A DNA stretch of 64,000 nucleotides from DATLMR01 sp035634255 (GTDB lineage: Bacteria > Acidobacteriota > Blastocatellia > UBA7656), in contig DASQDI010000115.1 of assembly GCA_035634255.1 (NCBI GenBank), positions 1 to 64,000 on the forward strand, given 5' to 3'. This document shows, piece by piece, positions 1 through 8,220 of this stretch; the first letter of the stretch is position 1, and each line of letters begins with the position of its first letter. The notes under the pieces were generated by a model that was not told the origin of the DNA, did not search any database, and saw nothing but the letters and a program-made list of their open reading frames with translations. A program made the position numbers and the translations under genes.

Positions 1-352
1 GGCCACGGAACCGCGGGAATGAGTTTAGGATTATGAGCCGGTCTATCAGGCCGGGGTGCCTGAGCGCGAACGACAGGGCGACGGTGCCCCCGAACGACTC
101 TCCGATGATGATCGCGCGTTCTTCTCCCAACTCTTTAATGATAGCGGCCACGTCGTCGGTCAGGTCTTCGTAGGTGAAATCGCCCTGCTCGCTCAGGTGA
201 ACCGTGGCCACCCTGTAAGAGCCCACGAGGTCGGGCTTCTGCTTGAAGAACAACTCGCCCGTGCCGTCTAGTCCGGGAATGAAGACGAGCAGAGGCCCCC
301 TGCCTTCGACCTTGTAGCTACATCCCGTCCGGGTCTCTTCAGCCTGACTCAT
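1..352 (-). CDS. alpha/beta-hydrolase, partial (3' end outside window)
   Basis: Reading from the ATG at 350-352 toward base 1 gives 117 residues with no stop, so the gene continues beyond the window. Residues 84-89 are GESFGG, the Gly-x-Ser-x-Gly nucleophile elbow of alpha/beta-hydrolases with Ser86 as the predicted nucleophile. An oxyanion-type loop (FIPGLDGTGELF) lies at 24-35. The catalytic Asp and His would be in the missing part. The hydrolase family is well known, but the substrate cannot be told from this fragment. It lies 28 bp downstream of pyrF on the same strand and may be co-transcribed with it. Confidence 0.75.
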   Translation of the reverse strand, partial: MSQAEETRTGCSYKVEGRGPLLVFIPGLDGTGELFFKQKPDLVGSYRVATVHLSEQGDFTYEDLTDDVAAIIKELGEERAIIIGESFGGTVALSFALRHPGLIDRLIILNSFPRFRG

Positions 353-380
353 CCTTCGCCTTCCCTTGATCGAACACCGC

Positions 381-1133
381 TCAGACCGAGTGGATCTCTT
401 CCAGGATGCGTTCGACGGCATCGCAGGGCTCATCGCTCGCGGTGACGGCGCGGCCGATCACTATGTAATCCGCGCCCGCTCTCAACGCTTCCGAGGGCGT
501 GGAGACTCGCTTCTGGTCCCCCGCCTCCGACCACGCGGGGCGAATGCCGGGGGTGAGTATGATAAATCGCTCGGAGGCCACGCGCTCGCGGATCAGCCTT
601 ATCTCGCGCGGGGAGGCGACCACCCCGTCGAGCCCGGAGTCGCGCGACAGGGCGGCGAGCCGCGCGACCTCCGACTCCACGTCCGGATCGACGCCGACAT
701 CGGAGAGGTTCGCCGCGTCCATGCTCGTGAGTACGGTCACGCCGAGAAGGAGCGGTCTCGAAGCGTGCTCCGAAGAATGCCCGGAGCTTTCCGAGACCGC
801 GCGCGCGGCCGCCCGCATCATCTCCCCGCCGCCCAGCGCGTGCAGGTTGAAGATCGAGACGCCGAGGCGGGCGGCGGAGCGGGCCGCGCCCGCGGCCGTG
901 TTCGGGATGTCGTGGAACTTAAGGTCGAGGAATACCCGCTCGCCCGCCCCGATGATCTCGCGAACGATGCCGGGGCCTTCCGAGGTGAATAGCTCAAGGC
1001 CGACCTTGAACATCCCGACCATCCCGCTCACCCGCTCGACGAGCCTCAGGGCGCTCGCGCGGTCGGGGTAATCGAGCGCGATGACGAGGCGGTCTTTAAC
1101 TTCCGGTTGCCTGAAATCCATTTCGCCGCTCAT
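381..1133 (-). CDS. pyrF: orotidine 5'-phosphate decarboxylase
   Basis: The 250-residue product matches the short bacterial form of OMP decarboxylase, which converts OMP to UMP in the last step of pyrimidine synthesis in the cytoplasm. Visible are the strand-1 Asp (VIALDYPD, Asp21), Lys43 in FKVGLELF, and the catalytic Asp-x-Lys-x-x-Asp in FLDLKFHDIPN (Asp70, Lys72, Asp75). The C-terminal phosphate-binding region TPGIRP and VIGRAVT are also present. Length is normal. It is near pyrD/pyrK but separated from them by the bactofilin and heat-shock genes, so it is probably a separate unit. Confidence 0.95.
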   Translation of the reverse strand: MSGEMDFRQPEVKDRLVIALDYPDRASALRLVERVSGMVGMFKVGLELFTSEGPGIVREIIGAGERVFLDLKFHDIPNTAAGAARSAARLGVSIFNLHALGGGEMMRAAARAVSESSGHSSEHASRPLLLGVTVLTSMDAANLSDVGVDPDVESEVARLAALSRDSGLDGVVASPREIRLIRERVASERFIILTPGIRPAWSEAGDQKRVSTPSEALRAGADYIVIGRAVTASDEPCDAVERILEEIHSV

Positions 1134-1313
1134 AAATTCCCAAGGCTCACTATAGCCAGCGCGAAAGTATGATTCAAGCCGGTCAGTCTGGGGTGAATCG
1201 CGAAAAAGCGTGCGGGAGAAAGGACCGATACGGCCGGGAGGTGGCGGCCGTGTAACACCGGCGCGGAGGTAGAGCCCCTAGGGGCGGAAAAATGTTTACT
1301 GCGGGAAGACCGT

Positions 1314-1739
1314 TTACGCGCCCCTGATCTTTCTCTTCCCGTCACTGTCGGCCTCTTCGGGCCTGACTTCGCTCATCAGGTGGCTCGCGGCCTCCTTCCC
1401 CATCCTGATCGCGCCGTTGAACACCGCGCCCTCTTCGACCACTAGCACGGGGGTGATAACGTCGCCGTTGACCCTGCCCGTCTTGCGAATTTCCACCCTC
1501 GTCCTGGCCATCAGGTCTCCGTAAAGCGTGCCGTGCACCACGCAGATGCCCACCTGCACCTGAGCTTCGAGCTGGCCCGATTCGCCTATTATGAGGGTGC
1601 CGTTTTCCGAGGTCATCTTGCCCGTGACCTTGCCATCGACCTGTATCCGCTCGTTGAAGCGGATGTCGCCGGAGACTTCTATGCCCCGCCCGATCCATCC
1701 GAAATCGGAATTATTGGTTTCATTCTTGACCAATTTCAT
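1314..1739 (-). CDS. bactofilin family polymer-forming cytoskeletal protein
   Basis: The 141-residue product has the bactofilin (DUF583) beta-helix signature. Short repeats of about 17-18 residues rich in Gly, Val and Ile (IRFNERIQVDGKVTGKM, LIIGESGQLEAQVQVG, RTRVEIRKTGRVNGDV) build a right-handed parallel beta-helix. Short polar tails flank the core. Bactofilins polymerise without nucleotide and scaffold cell-shape or polar machinery at the inner membrane. There is no signal peptide or membrane segment. A GGGAG ribosome site precedes ATG 1739. The gene stands alone between a heat-shock gene and pyrF, so its specific partner is not evident. Confidence 0.9.
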   Translation of the reverse strand: MKLVKNETNNSDFGWIGRGIEVSGDIRFNERIQVDGKVTGKMTSENGTLIIGESGQLEAQVQVGICVVHGTLYGDLMARTRVEIRKTGRVNGDVITPVLVVEEGAVFNGAIRMGKEAASHLMSEVRPEEADSDGKRKIRGA

Positions 1740-1932
1740 CGTGACTCACTCCCTGTTTTATGAGCTATTTATCGCAACCCGCTTCGTCCGCACAACGGTG
1801 AGCGTGCCGGTGCGGACGCCGACCTGAGCTTGAGCATGAAACCTTACTGCCGTTTGATTTAACTTCGAGGGGCCCGAGGGTTATACCTGCCCGCGACAGG
1901 GAAGTCAAGAGTGATGCGCGGCGGAAAAGAAG

Positions 1933-1995
1933 AAGCCGCGGGTGAGCAACAACCCGCGGCTTTCAAGCCCTGAACGCCGCCGGTTCGCGGCGTTC
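1933..1995 (-). terminator. two hairpins downstream of the hsp20 gene
   Basis: Stem 1933-1943/1952-1962 (AAGCCGCGGGT with its complement, 11 bp, 8-nt loop) is followed on the minus strand by a T-rich run (CTTCTTTTCC), as in an intrinsic terminator. A second 9-bp hairpin (1972-1980/1987-1995) lies between it and the heat-shock stop codon. Confidence 0.7.
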
Positions 1996-2017
1996 GATCT
2001 TCTACTGTTCGGCTTAA

Positions 2018-2503
2018 CTATTTGACCTGAACTTCGATCTGCTTCGGCTTGGCCTCTTCCTTCTTCGGCAGAGTCAGGCGCAGCACTCCGTCCCTGAACT
2101 CCGCGTTGATATCTTCCACGTTCACATTCGGCGGCAGGGTGAAGGAGCGGTAGAACTGGCCGTAGCTCCGCTCGACCCTGTGATAGCCGTCGCGCTTCTC
2201 CTCGTTCTCCAGGCGGCGCTCGCCGGACACTGACAGATTGTTCTCGTGCAGATTAACCTTCACATCTTCGCGCATGACTTCAGGCAGCTCGATCTTGACC
2301 AGGAATGAGGCTTCGTCTTCAAATATGTCGACGGACGGGGTCCAGGTGCTCAGCCCGACACCCTCTTCGGTCCTGTTCCCAACCCGGTTGTCGAAGAGCT
2401 GGTTGATGTTGCGCTGCAATTCGAATAACTCGCGAAACGGGTCTACCGTCATCAAACTGCGAAATGCCCTCGACGGGGCCATCTGCGTTCCTGTCCTTGC
2501 CAT
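2018..2503 (-). CDS. small heat-shock protein (Hsp20/alpha-crystallin family)
   Basis: The 161-residue protein has an N-terminal arm that includes FRELFELQRNIN, an alpha-crystallin domain at about residues 50-148, and a C-terminal IEV (I-x-I/V) motif that docks subunits in oligomers. The domain end GVLRLTLPK is the classic family motif. These ATP-independent chaperones hold unfolded proteins in the cytoplasm. The ribosome site ACGGAGG precedes ATG 2503. A near-consensus sigma-70 promoter lies about 100 bp upstream, and the leader has an inverted repeat that might act in heat control. No CIRCE element is visible. Confidence 0.95.
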   Translation of the reverse strand: MARTGTQMAPSRAFRSLMTVDPFRELFELQRNINQLFDNRVGNRTEEGVGLSTWTPSVDIFEDEASFLVKIELPEVMREDVKVNLHENNLSVSGERRLENEEKRDGYHRVERSYGQFYRSFTLPPNVNVEDINAEFRDGVLRLTLPKKEEAKPKQIEVQVK

Positions 2504-2530
2504 TGTGCGTACCTCCGTAAGAATTTTTGA

Positions 2531-2580
2531 AGCTAAGCCACTTTTTAAAATACTACTCCAGTAATCTTCGTAGCTTAGCT
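2531..2580 (-). promoter_or_regulatory. inverted repeat in the hsp20 leader RNA
   Basis: AGCTAAGC (2531-2538) and GCTTAGCT (2573-2580) are exact complements in the predicted 5' leader, between the TSS near 2596 and the ribosome site. They could form an 8-bp stem around a 34-nt A/T-rich loop. Candidates are an RNA thermometer or a repressor site. No anti-Shine-Dalgarno ROSE motif is visible, so the function is unknown. Confidence 0.4.
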
Positions 2581-2602
2581 CCTATTTTTGTATGACAAAA
2601 GC

Positions 2603-2631
2603 ATAATAAAATCTGAGTTTTCTCTTGTCAA
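2603..2631 (-). promoter_or_regulatory. sigma-70 promoter of hsp20
   Basis: On the minus strand TTGACA (2626-2631) is followed after exactly 17 bp by TATTAT (2603-2608). That is a perfect -35 box and a one-mismatch -10 box. The predicted start is near 2596, giving a leader of about 90 nt. The surrounding DNA is A/T-rich compared with the rest of the window. Confidence 0.8.
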
Positions 2632-2766
2632 GTATTTTTTTTTTGAGCATCAAAGAAAAAATATAAATGGGGAGGATGGCACGTAAAGCAGGGATTCTAT
2701 TGAGAGAATCTGGAATGATGAAGGATCCCGCAGGCGCGGTTCTCCGAGGCGTCTCTGATTCCCGGC

Positions 2767-3711
2767 CTATCTGATTATTGAGCCGACGAGCGAGGTTATG
2801 CTTTCTACCGCGTGGCGGTCGCAATATTCGGAGAGGCCGGCGACGACCTTTTCGGTCACGCGAGGGTCATAATAATTGGCGGTCCCTATCTGTACGGCGG
2901 TTGCGCCCGCGATGATAAATTCAAGGGCGTCCATAGGTGAGGCGATCCCTCCGATGCCGATGAGCGGCAGGTCGACAGCCTTCGCGACTTCGTGGACCAT
3001 GCGAACGGCTATGGGGCGAATGGCCGGCCCCGACAGGCCGCCCGTCCCGAAATTGAGGCGGGGCCTCCGAGTGTTCACGTCCACGGACATTCCTACCAGA
3101 GTATTGATGAGGGAGAGGGAGTCGGCCCCGGCACCGGCGATGGCCCGCGCCATCTCGGCTATATCGGTGACGTTGGGCGAGAGTTTGACGATCAGAGGGC
3201 GCGCGGTCGCCCGCCGAGCCTTTTCGGTGAGCCGGGCCGCGGCCGACGGCGAGCCGCCTATCACGATCCCGCCTTCTTTAACGTTAGGGCAGGAGATGTT
3301 CAACTCGTAGGCGTCGATGCCATTGCCGTCGTTCAAAATCCTGATGGCTTCGATGTAGTCTTCGTCCGAATACCCGAAGACGTTGGCAATGATGCGGGTG
3401 TCGTATTTCCGGAGGGCCGGGAGCTTCTCTTCGACGAAGGCGCGCGCGCCTATGTTCTGAAGCCCGATGGCGTTGAGCATGCCGCCGTGCGTTTCGACTA
3501 TTCGGGGGGGAGGATTGCCGGGCAGGGGGCGGGCCGACAGCCCCTTGGTCGAGAAGCCCCCGATCCGGTTCAGGTCGATCAGCTCCGAGAATTCGAGCCC
3601 GTACCCGAAAGTGCCGCTCGCCCCCATCACCGGGTTGCTGAAGCGGACGCCCGCGATTTCTACCGCCAGCCTCTCATCTCGTTCGTTTGCGCCGGGTGTT
3701 GTGAAGGTCAT
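2767..3711 (-). CDS. pyrD: dihydroorotate dehydrogenase B, catalytic subunit
   Basis: This 314-residue FMN barrel oxidises dihydroorotate to orotate. The loop ELNISCPNVKEGG carries Cys141, the catalytic base typical of class 1 enzymes (class 2 uses Ser). The FMN-phosphate end GIGGIASPMDALEFIIAGA is present. The pyrK gene ends only 7 bp upstream, which marks the class 1B NAD-linked enzyme. A GAGGGAGAG ribosome site precedes ATG 3711. Length is normal. The two subunits would form the PyrD2-PyrK2 complex. Confidence 0.95.
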   Translation of the reverse strand: MTFTTPGANERDERLAVEIAGVRFSNPVMGASGTFGYGLEFSELIDLNRIGGFSTKGLSARPLPGNPPPRIVETHGGMLNAIGLQNIGARAFVEEKLPALRKYDTRIIANVFGYSDEDYIEAIRILNDGNGIDAYELNISCPNVKEGGIVIGGSPSAAARLTEKARRATARPLIVKLSPNVTDIAEMARAIAGAGADSLSLINTLVGMSVDVNTRRPRLNFGTGGLSGPAIRPIAVRMVHEVAKAVDLPLIGIGGIASPMDALEFIIAGATAVQIGTANYYDPRVTEKVVAGLSEYCDRHAVESITSLVGSIIR

Positions 3712-3718
3712 CTCTCCC

Positions 3719-4543
3719 TCAATGCGGCATGGCCGACACGTCCCACCGGACCGCCTCCGCCGGGAATATCGAGCCGTCGATGCAGACGCGCCTGTACGAG
3801 TTATAACCGAGAGGTTCTCGGGTGTTAACGGCCACCACGCAGCCCACGCACACTCCGAAGCCGCAGCCCATCGGAGCTTCGAGAGAGACCAGGCACCGCG
3901 CGGCGAAGGCGGAGGTGATCTCTGACACGCGCCTCATCATCACCCAGGGGCCGCAGGCGTAGACGACCGAGCGCGCGCCACGCTCTTCCCGGAGCATGCG
4001 TTCGAGCGGCGCGGTGACGAAGCCCTTCTCGCCGAGCGACCCGTCGTCGGTCGTGACGGTAAGGGGTAGCCCGAGCGCCTGAAAGTCTTCGAGGCCGCAC
4101 CCTATCGCCACCCGCCCGGAAGAGGCCCCGAAGAGGACGTGCGTATCGACGCCCGCGCGGGCGAGCTGCTCGCACAGCATCAGCACCGAAGCGGAGCCGA
4201 TGCCTCCCGCGACGACGACCGCGCGCTCGCCGGGCGCGAGAGTGTCGACGGGCCAGCTATTGCCGAGCGGCACGAGCGCTTCGACCCGGCCGCCTCCCCC
4301 CAGGTGCGAGAGCGCTTCGGTCCCCCGCCCCATGACCTGATAAAGAAAGCTCAAACGCCGCGGGCCGTGCGCGCGGTAGACGGCCAGAGCGCGCCTGAGC
4401 AGGGGCTCATAAGCGTCAGAAGCCTTCAGCATGGCGAACTGTCCCGCGCGCGCGTTTATGTCCTGATCGAATCTGAGGGTGAGCAGTCTGTAGCCGGTCG
4501 TAAGCTCGTCGTTGCTCTCAACGATTCCGGGTGTGTCGATCAT
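3719..4543 (-). CDS. pyrK: dihydroorotate dehydrogenase B, electron-transfer subunit
   Basis: The 274-residue protein has a ferredoxin-reductase-like layout. The FAD-binding barrel comes first (about 1-95), then an NAD-binding part with GGIGSASVLML, then a C-terminal 2Fe-2S site Cys227-x4-Cys232-x2-Cys235-x18-Cys254. It passes electrons from the PyrD FMN to NAD. It is transcribed with pyrD (7-bp gap). The reading frame is complete and of normal length. Confidence 0.93.
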   Translation of the reverse strand: MIDTPGIVESNDELTTGYRLLTLRFDQDINARAGQFAMLKASDAYEPLLRRALAVYRAHGPRRLSFLYQVMGRGTEALSHLGGGGRVEALVPLGNSWPVDTLAPGERAVVVAGGIGSASVLMLCEQLARAGVDTHVLFGASSGRVAIGCGLEDFQALGLPLTVTTDDGSLGEKGFVTAPLERMLREERGARSVVYACGPWVMMRRVSEITSAFAARCLVSLEAPMGCGFGVCVGCVVAVNTREPLGYNSYRRVCIDGSIFPAEAVRWDVSAMPH

Positions 4544-4629
4544 CTCGCGGCTCTATTAATCGAAGGGGGCGGCTAAAACGGCTTGCCACCCCCCCAGACA
4601 TCATTATCCGGCAGCATTCCGACATCGAG

Positions 4630-5016
4630 TTAGAAGCTCGGAATCTTTAGCTTCTGGCCCGGCTGAATTTGGTCCGGGTCGCTAAGGGTGTCGCGGTTGG
4701 CTTCGAATATCTGCTGGTAAGTAAGCTTGCCCTTCGTCAGATTACTCGCGATTTTGGAGAGAGTGTCCCCCGACTGGACTTCATACTCCCCGTACATGCT
4801 CTGATTCTCGACCCCGAGATTCAACGTCAGGTCGCCGTGACTGAGGTTCGGGTCAATCTGCTTCACCTTATCCCAGACCTGGTCCGCGACCAGCCTTGAC
4901 GGGGCGGTGCCGGTGATGGTCATGTGCCCGTTCTCTTCGTTGGCGCTCAGGTTCTTCACCCCGGCATTCTGCGCGAGTATGTAAACGTCGCCGTATTTGT
5001 CTGTCAGTTGAGACAT
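4630..5016 (-). CDS. BON-LysM domain protein (Kbp/YgaU-like)
   Basis: The 128-residue protein has an N-terminal BON-like domain (about 1-68, including MTITGTAPSRLVADQVWDKV) and a C-terminal LysM domain (about 76-126, YEVQSGDTLSKIASNL and IQPGQKLKIPSF). This two-domain order is that of E. coli Kbp/YgaU, a small cytoplasmic potassium-binding protein. No signal peptide is visible, which fits Kbp better than a secreted peptidoglycan binder. It is a single gene between pyrK and a divergent GAF gene. Function is inferred from architecture only. Confidence 0.85.
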   Translation of the reverse strand: MSQLTDKYGDVYILAQNAGVKNLSANEENGHMTITGTAPSRLVADQVWDKVKQIDPNLSHGDLTLNLGVENQSMYGEYEVQSGDTLSKIASNLTKGKLTYQQIFEANRDTLSDPDQIQPGQKLKIPSF

Positions 5017-5081
5017 GCTTCGATACCTCCGACTTCAAAAAGATCAAGCATCCAGCCACAGTTCAAGGATGATAACAAAAA

Positions 5082-5621
5082 ATGCAGCGCGCGGCATGCC
5101 ATGATCAGAGTCGTTCGGATACCTTGATGCGCGACTTGCAATCGGAGCGCGCGGCCAATATCCTCAACCCTATGACAGGCGTTGAGGATATCGTAAGCAG
5201 GGTCGAAGAGATCGTGAACTCCGGCGAGTCGCGCGACGACGTTCTTCACCACACGGTCCGCGCGATCAAAGACGGCTTCGACCGTTACGACTGGGTCGGG
5301 ATTTATCTGCTCGAAGGCGACACGCTCGTCCTGCACAACTACATCGGCAAGCACACCGACCACACGCACATCCCCGTCGGCCGGGGGGTCTGCGGCACGG
5401 CCGTCTCCGAGCGCGCCAACCAGATAGTGGGCGACGTGACGGCCCTGGAGAATTATCTGGCGTGCAGCCTCGAAACGCGCTCAGAGATCGTCGTCCTGAT
5501 CCGTCGCGGGGACGAAATCTTCGGCCAGATCGACATCGACAGCGACATACCGAACGCCTTCACTCCCGAAGACGAAGCGGTCCTAAATAGAATCGCCGAC
5601 CTGCTGGCGAAAAGGTTTTAG
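5082..5621 (+). CDS. GAF-domain protein, free methionine-R-sulfoxide reductase-like
   Basis: The 149-residue core from Met 5172 is a single GAF domain. GRGVCGTAV and YLACSLETRSEIVV resemble the Cys-containing segments of free methionine-R-sulfoxide reductases, and both Cys are kept. Whether the third Cys of the family is present is uncertain, so enzyme activity is not assured. The start is unclear: ATG 5082 has a weak AAGGA 12 bases ahead, and ATG 5127 and ATG 5172 are alternatives, the last fitting the usual family length. It is divergent from the LysM gene and ends before a bidirectional terminator. Confidence 0.7.
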   Translation: MQRAACHDQSRSDTLMRDLQSERAANILNPMTGVEDIVSRVEEIVNSGESRDDVLHHTVRAIKDGFDRYDWVGIYLLEGDTLVLHNYIGKHTDHTHIPVGRGVCGTAVSERANQIVGDVTALENYLACSLETRSEIVVLIRRGDEIFGQIDIDSDIPNAFTPEDEAVLNRIADLLAKRF

Positions 5622-5841
5622 GTAACTGCGAGGGACGCCCTCATGTCCGGCGGCTGGAATATTCAAACTGCTATTTCATATGCTGCTGAGCCGGAACGAG
5701 AGAGGGTGATACTGTTGCCGGAGAAAGCAACTGCGTGAGATTCAAAATGGATGAGAACCTACCGATTTAGTATGACGCATCCAGCGCATCAGCCCGCGCG
5801 CTAATGCGAGGCGTTAAGTGGCCGGGGAGAGCGGCTATCAA

Positions 5842-5879
5842 AATAAAGAAGAGGGGCGATATGGCCCCTCTTCTTTATT
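5842..5879. terminator. bidirectional intrinsic terminator
   Basis: A perfect 16-bp stem (5842-5857 with 5864-5879; AATAAAGAAGAGGGGC and its complement) encloses a 6-nt loop. The stem is GC-rich at the loop and A/T-rich at the base, so each strand ends in a T-rich tract. It separates the converging GAF gene and the secreted Asp/Arg-rich gene. Confidence 0.85.
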
Positions 5880-5911
5880 GCTCAAACTGCGGTTGGCTTG
5901 TTCCGGGTTCT

Positions 5912-6415
5912 CTACCACCTTCGGTGGTAGCTGTTTCGGCGGAATGCCAGTTCGTACCCTCTGGCGAAGCCGGAGCGGTAGGCCGAGTTGCCGTCTCTGA
6001 AGCTGCTGTGCCTGTTCGGATTGAACGAATCGCCGTCGCGGGCGTCGTCCTCCCCTTCCTTCAGACCGTTACGATAGCCCCTCTGCTCTTCGGCAGAGTT
6101 GTAGCCATACCTTCCGGAATTGCCATAGTAGGGATAGCTTCTGGAATTCCTGTACCTGTACTGCTCGCGGAGTATCCTTGCCCGCTCTCTTTGACGGGCC
6201 AGTTCTATCTGCCGCCGCCGGTACCACTCGCGGTCCCGGTCATTACCGCGGCGGCGGTCCCAATCGCGATCCCGGTCATTATCCCGATCCCGGTGCCACC
6301 GGGAATCCCGACTCTGAGCCTCGACCGCCGTGGGTGAAATTATCCCGACTCCGAAAGAGAGGCTTGCGGCCATAACCAGCCCGGCCGCGGCCTTCTTAAA
6401 TAGATTCTTTTTCAT
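5912..6415 (-). CDS. secreted Asp/Arg/Tyr-rich protein of unknown function
   Basis: The product from ATG 6415 is 167 residues. It begins with a Sec signal peptide (MKKNLFKKAAAGLVMAASLS, predicted cleavage after VEAQ). A low-complexity charged region follows with repeats of RD, DRDRDWDRR and GNDRDREW. The C-terminal half is Tyr/Asn/Gly-rich (NSRSYPYYGNSGRYGYN) and ends in a conserved-looking segment GYRNGLKEGEDDARDG. An upstream in-frame ATG at 6433 is less likely, because AAAGGA sits well placed for 6415. I do not recognise a family. A nucleic-acid- or mineral-binding envelope protein is possible but unproven. Confidence 0.7.
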   Translation of the reverse strand: MKKNLFKKAAAGLVMAASLSFGVGIISPTAVEAQSRDSRWHRDRDNDRDRDWDRRRGNDRDREWYRRRQIELARQRERARILREQYRYRNSRSYPYYGNSGRYGYNSAEEQRGYRNGLKEGEDDARDGDSFNPNRHSSFRDGNSAYRSGFARGYELAFRRNSYHRRW

Positions 6416-6755
6416 GCCCACTTGTCCTTTCATTTAAGTACACCCCTATCATTTCCCCTCAACCTATGATTACAAACCTCCCCAAAAAGTGGCCTGCCCG
6501 GTTCACACAAACGAAAAAAATCCCGCGCGCGGGAGTCCCTTGGCTCTACACCAAACCGTGTGACGGCATCCCAAAACCAGTGCCATTGCCAAATGTTTGC
6601 CGGCTCGGGGTGATTTTTACCGACTCTAAGCTTTTCAAAAGTAATGACTTAATAGCCGTCGGGGCCCCGTTTTTGATCTGGCACGTCGTTCGCACTACCC
6701 ATACTCGATTATCTGGTTATTGGTCAGGCAGCTTACGAGAGGGAGATAAAAAAGG
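6416..6755. other. intergenic region between divergent genes
   Basis: This gap of about 340 bp holds the promoters of the secreted protein (minus) and the ECF sigma gene (plus). At 6679-6693 TGGCAC-N5-TCGC has the GG-N10-GC spacing of a sigma-54 promoter with one mismatch in the -12 box, facing the sigma gene 60 bp away. No gene is supported here. Confidence 0.4.
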
Positions 6756-7328
6756 ATGGCAAGCAACGCGATTTCGATCAAGTCTGATGCGGGAGTGAGC
6801 ACGGCGCTCGCGGGCGATGCGATGAGCGGATTCGAGGACCTTTACCGCAAGCATTATCGCAGGGTCTATTCGATCTGTTTAAGGATGACCGGCAACACCG
6901 CCGAGGCCGAGGACCTGACGCAGGAGGTCTTCATTCAGCTTCACCGCAAGCTCGGGTCGTTCAGGGGCGAGGCCGCCTTCACGACTTGGCTGCACAGGCT
7001 GACCGTCAATCAGGTGTTGATGCATTTCCGCAAGCGCTCGGTCAGGTCGGAACTCACCACCGACGACGGCGAGATGCCCGACTCGATTGATCCGGAGACG
7101 ATCAATCCCGAGGCCATGCCAATTGTTGATCGCATCGGGCTTGAGAGCGCCATCGCGCAGCTCCCTCCCGGCTACCGGACCGTCTTCGTGCTGCACGACG
7201 TCGAGGGCTACGAGCACGAGGAGATAGCGAAGATACTGGGGTGCAGCGCGGGCACGTCCAAGTCGCAGCTGCACAAGGCGAGACTGAAGCTGCGCCGCCT
7301 GCTCCAGCAGCGCACGGAAGTGGCCTGA
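6756..7328 (+). CDS. ECF-type RNA polymerase sigma factor
   Basis: The 190-residue protein has sigma region 2 at about 28-95 (the RMTGNTAEAEDLTQEVFIQL helix is the core-binding element) and region 4 at about 130-185 (YRTVFVLHDVEGYEHEEIAKILGC and the recognition helix SAGTSKSQLHKARLKL). Region 3 is absent, as in group 4 sigma factors. A GGAGATAAAAAAGG ribosome site precedes ATG 6756. No anti-sigma gene follows directly: a perfect terminator closes this unit before the next sigma gene. The signal it answers is unknown. Confidence 0.92.
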   Translation: MASNAISIKSDAGVSTALAGDAMSGFEDLYRKHYRRVYSICLRMTGNTAEAEDLTQEVFIQLHRKLGSFRGEAAFTTWLHRLTVNQVLMHFRKRSVRSELTTDDGEMPDSIDPETINPEAMPIVDRIGLESAIAQLPPGYRTVFVLHDVEGYEHEEIAKILGCSAGTSKSQLHKARLKLRRLLQQRTEVA

Positions 7329-7362
7329 GTGGCCGCCTGATCTTCGGGCGAGTCGGCCGAGT

Positions 7363-7400
7363 GAAGCCGCCGGATCGATCCGGCGGCTTCGTCGTTTTTA
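7363..7400 (+). terminator. intrinsic terminator after the first sigma gene
   Basis: A perfect 28-bp palindrome (7363-7390, centre GATCGATC) is followed by GTCGTTTTT. It ends the first sigma gene's transcript and separates it from the second sigma gene and the CHAT/S8 genes. Confidence 0.8.
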
Positions 7401-7476
7401 CGCCCCCTGCCGCACGCCACGGCTGTTTACCCGGCCCTACCCACATAATTCTTACTATGATAGTATCACTCGCGCC

Positions 7477-8133
7477 TTGCCCGGAACCGGCGAAAGCTGC
7501 CCGAGCAGCGCAGCACGAACAGGGGATAAAAATCTGGCGAGGAAAGAGATAGCCGAAGGCCTTGCGGAACGCGGCGACCCGGAGTTGATCGCCGCCTGTC
7601 TGGAAGGTGACCACGAGGCATGGGAAGCCCTTCTGGCTCGCTATCAGAGGCTCATTTATTCGATCCCTCTGAAGTCCCGCCTTTCGGTCGATGACGCGGC
7701 GGACATATTTCAGTCCGTTTGCCTGAAGCTTTACGAGAAGCTCGACACCCTGCGCAATCACCAGAGGATCAGCTCATGGCTCATCACCACGACCACGCGC
7801 GAGAGCTGGCGCGTGTCGGCCCGCCAGAGGAAAGAGCAGCAGTCTTTTTCGGTCGATGACGAGGGCGCGTCGGACTCGCTCGCGGAGATCGCGACGACCG
7901 GGCCCCTCGCCGACGAAGAGCGCGAGACGCTCGAACGCCAGCACATAATCCGCGAGGCGGTCGAGGCGCTCCCGGACCGCTGCCGCGATCTGATCACGAT
8001 GCTCTTCTACCACAAGGATGAGTTGAGCTACGCCGAAATAGCCCGGCGGATGAACATGCCCGTGCCGTCCGTGGGGCCCACGCGCGCGCGCTGTCTCGAA
8101 AAGCTGAAAAAGCTTTTGCAGAACAAACTTTAA
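7477..8133 (+). CDS. ECF-type sigma factor heading the CHAT/S8 gene set
   Basis: This second sigma-70 factor (up to 218 residues) has region 2 at about 45-115 (VDDAADIFQSVCLKLYEKL) and region 4 at about 160-215, ending in SVGPTRARCLEKLKKLL. It is not a close copy of the first. No ATG fits upstream: TTG 7477 is the furthest start, and the first about 20 residues look non-conserved, so the real start may lie slightly downstream. It is followed after 87 bp by a zinc-finger protein, then CHAT and S8 protease genes on the same strand, which suggests it controls them. Confidence 0.85.
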   Translation: MPGTGESCPSSAARTGDKNLARKEIAEGLAERGDPELIAACLEGDHEAWEALLARYQRLIYSIPLKSRLSVDDAADIFQSVCLKLYEKLDTLRNHQRISSWLITTTTRESWRVSARQRKEQQSFSVDDEGASDSLAEIATTGPLADEERETLERQHIIREAVEALPDRCRDLITMLFYHKDELSYAEIARRMNMPVPSVGPTRARCLEKLKKLLQNKL

Positions 8134-8220
8134 CCCCGGCCCATGTATTTTTCAGTTTCAGACCCGCTCTAATGGGGTGAAACGTCAAATTAGGTAGGTG
8201 CAGCCCCGGAGCCTGAATAT

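Noticed and set aside
1130..1345. 71-codon open frame between pyrF and bactofilin
   Set aside because: It overlaps both neighbours' ends, has Arg/Ser-rich noise composition and no recognisable motif.
2504..2602. CIRCE (HrcA) site at the small heat-shock gene
   Set aside because: The inverted repeat does not match TTAGCACTC-N9-GAGTGCTAA.
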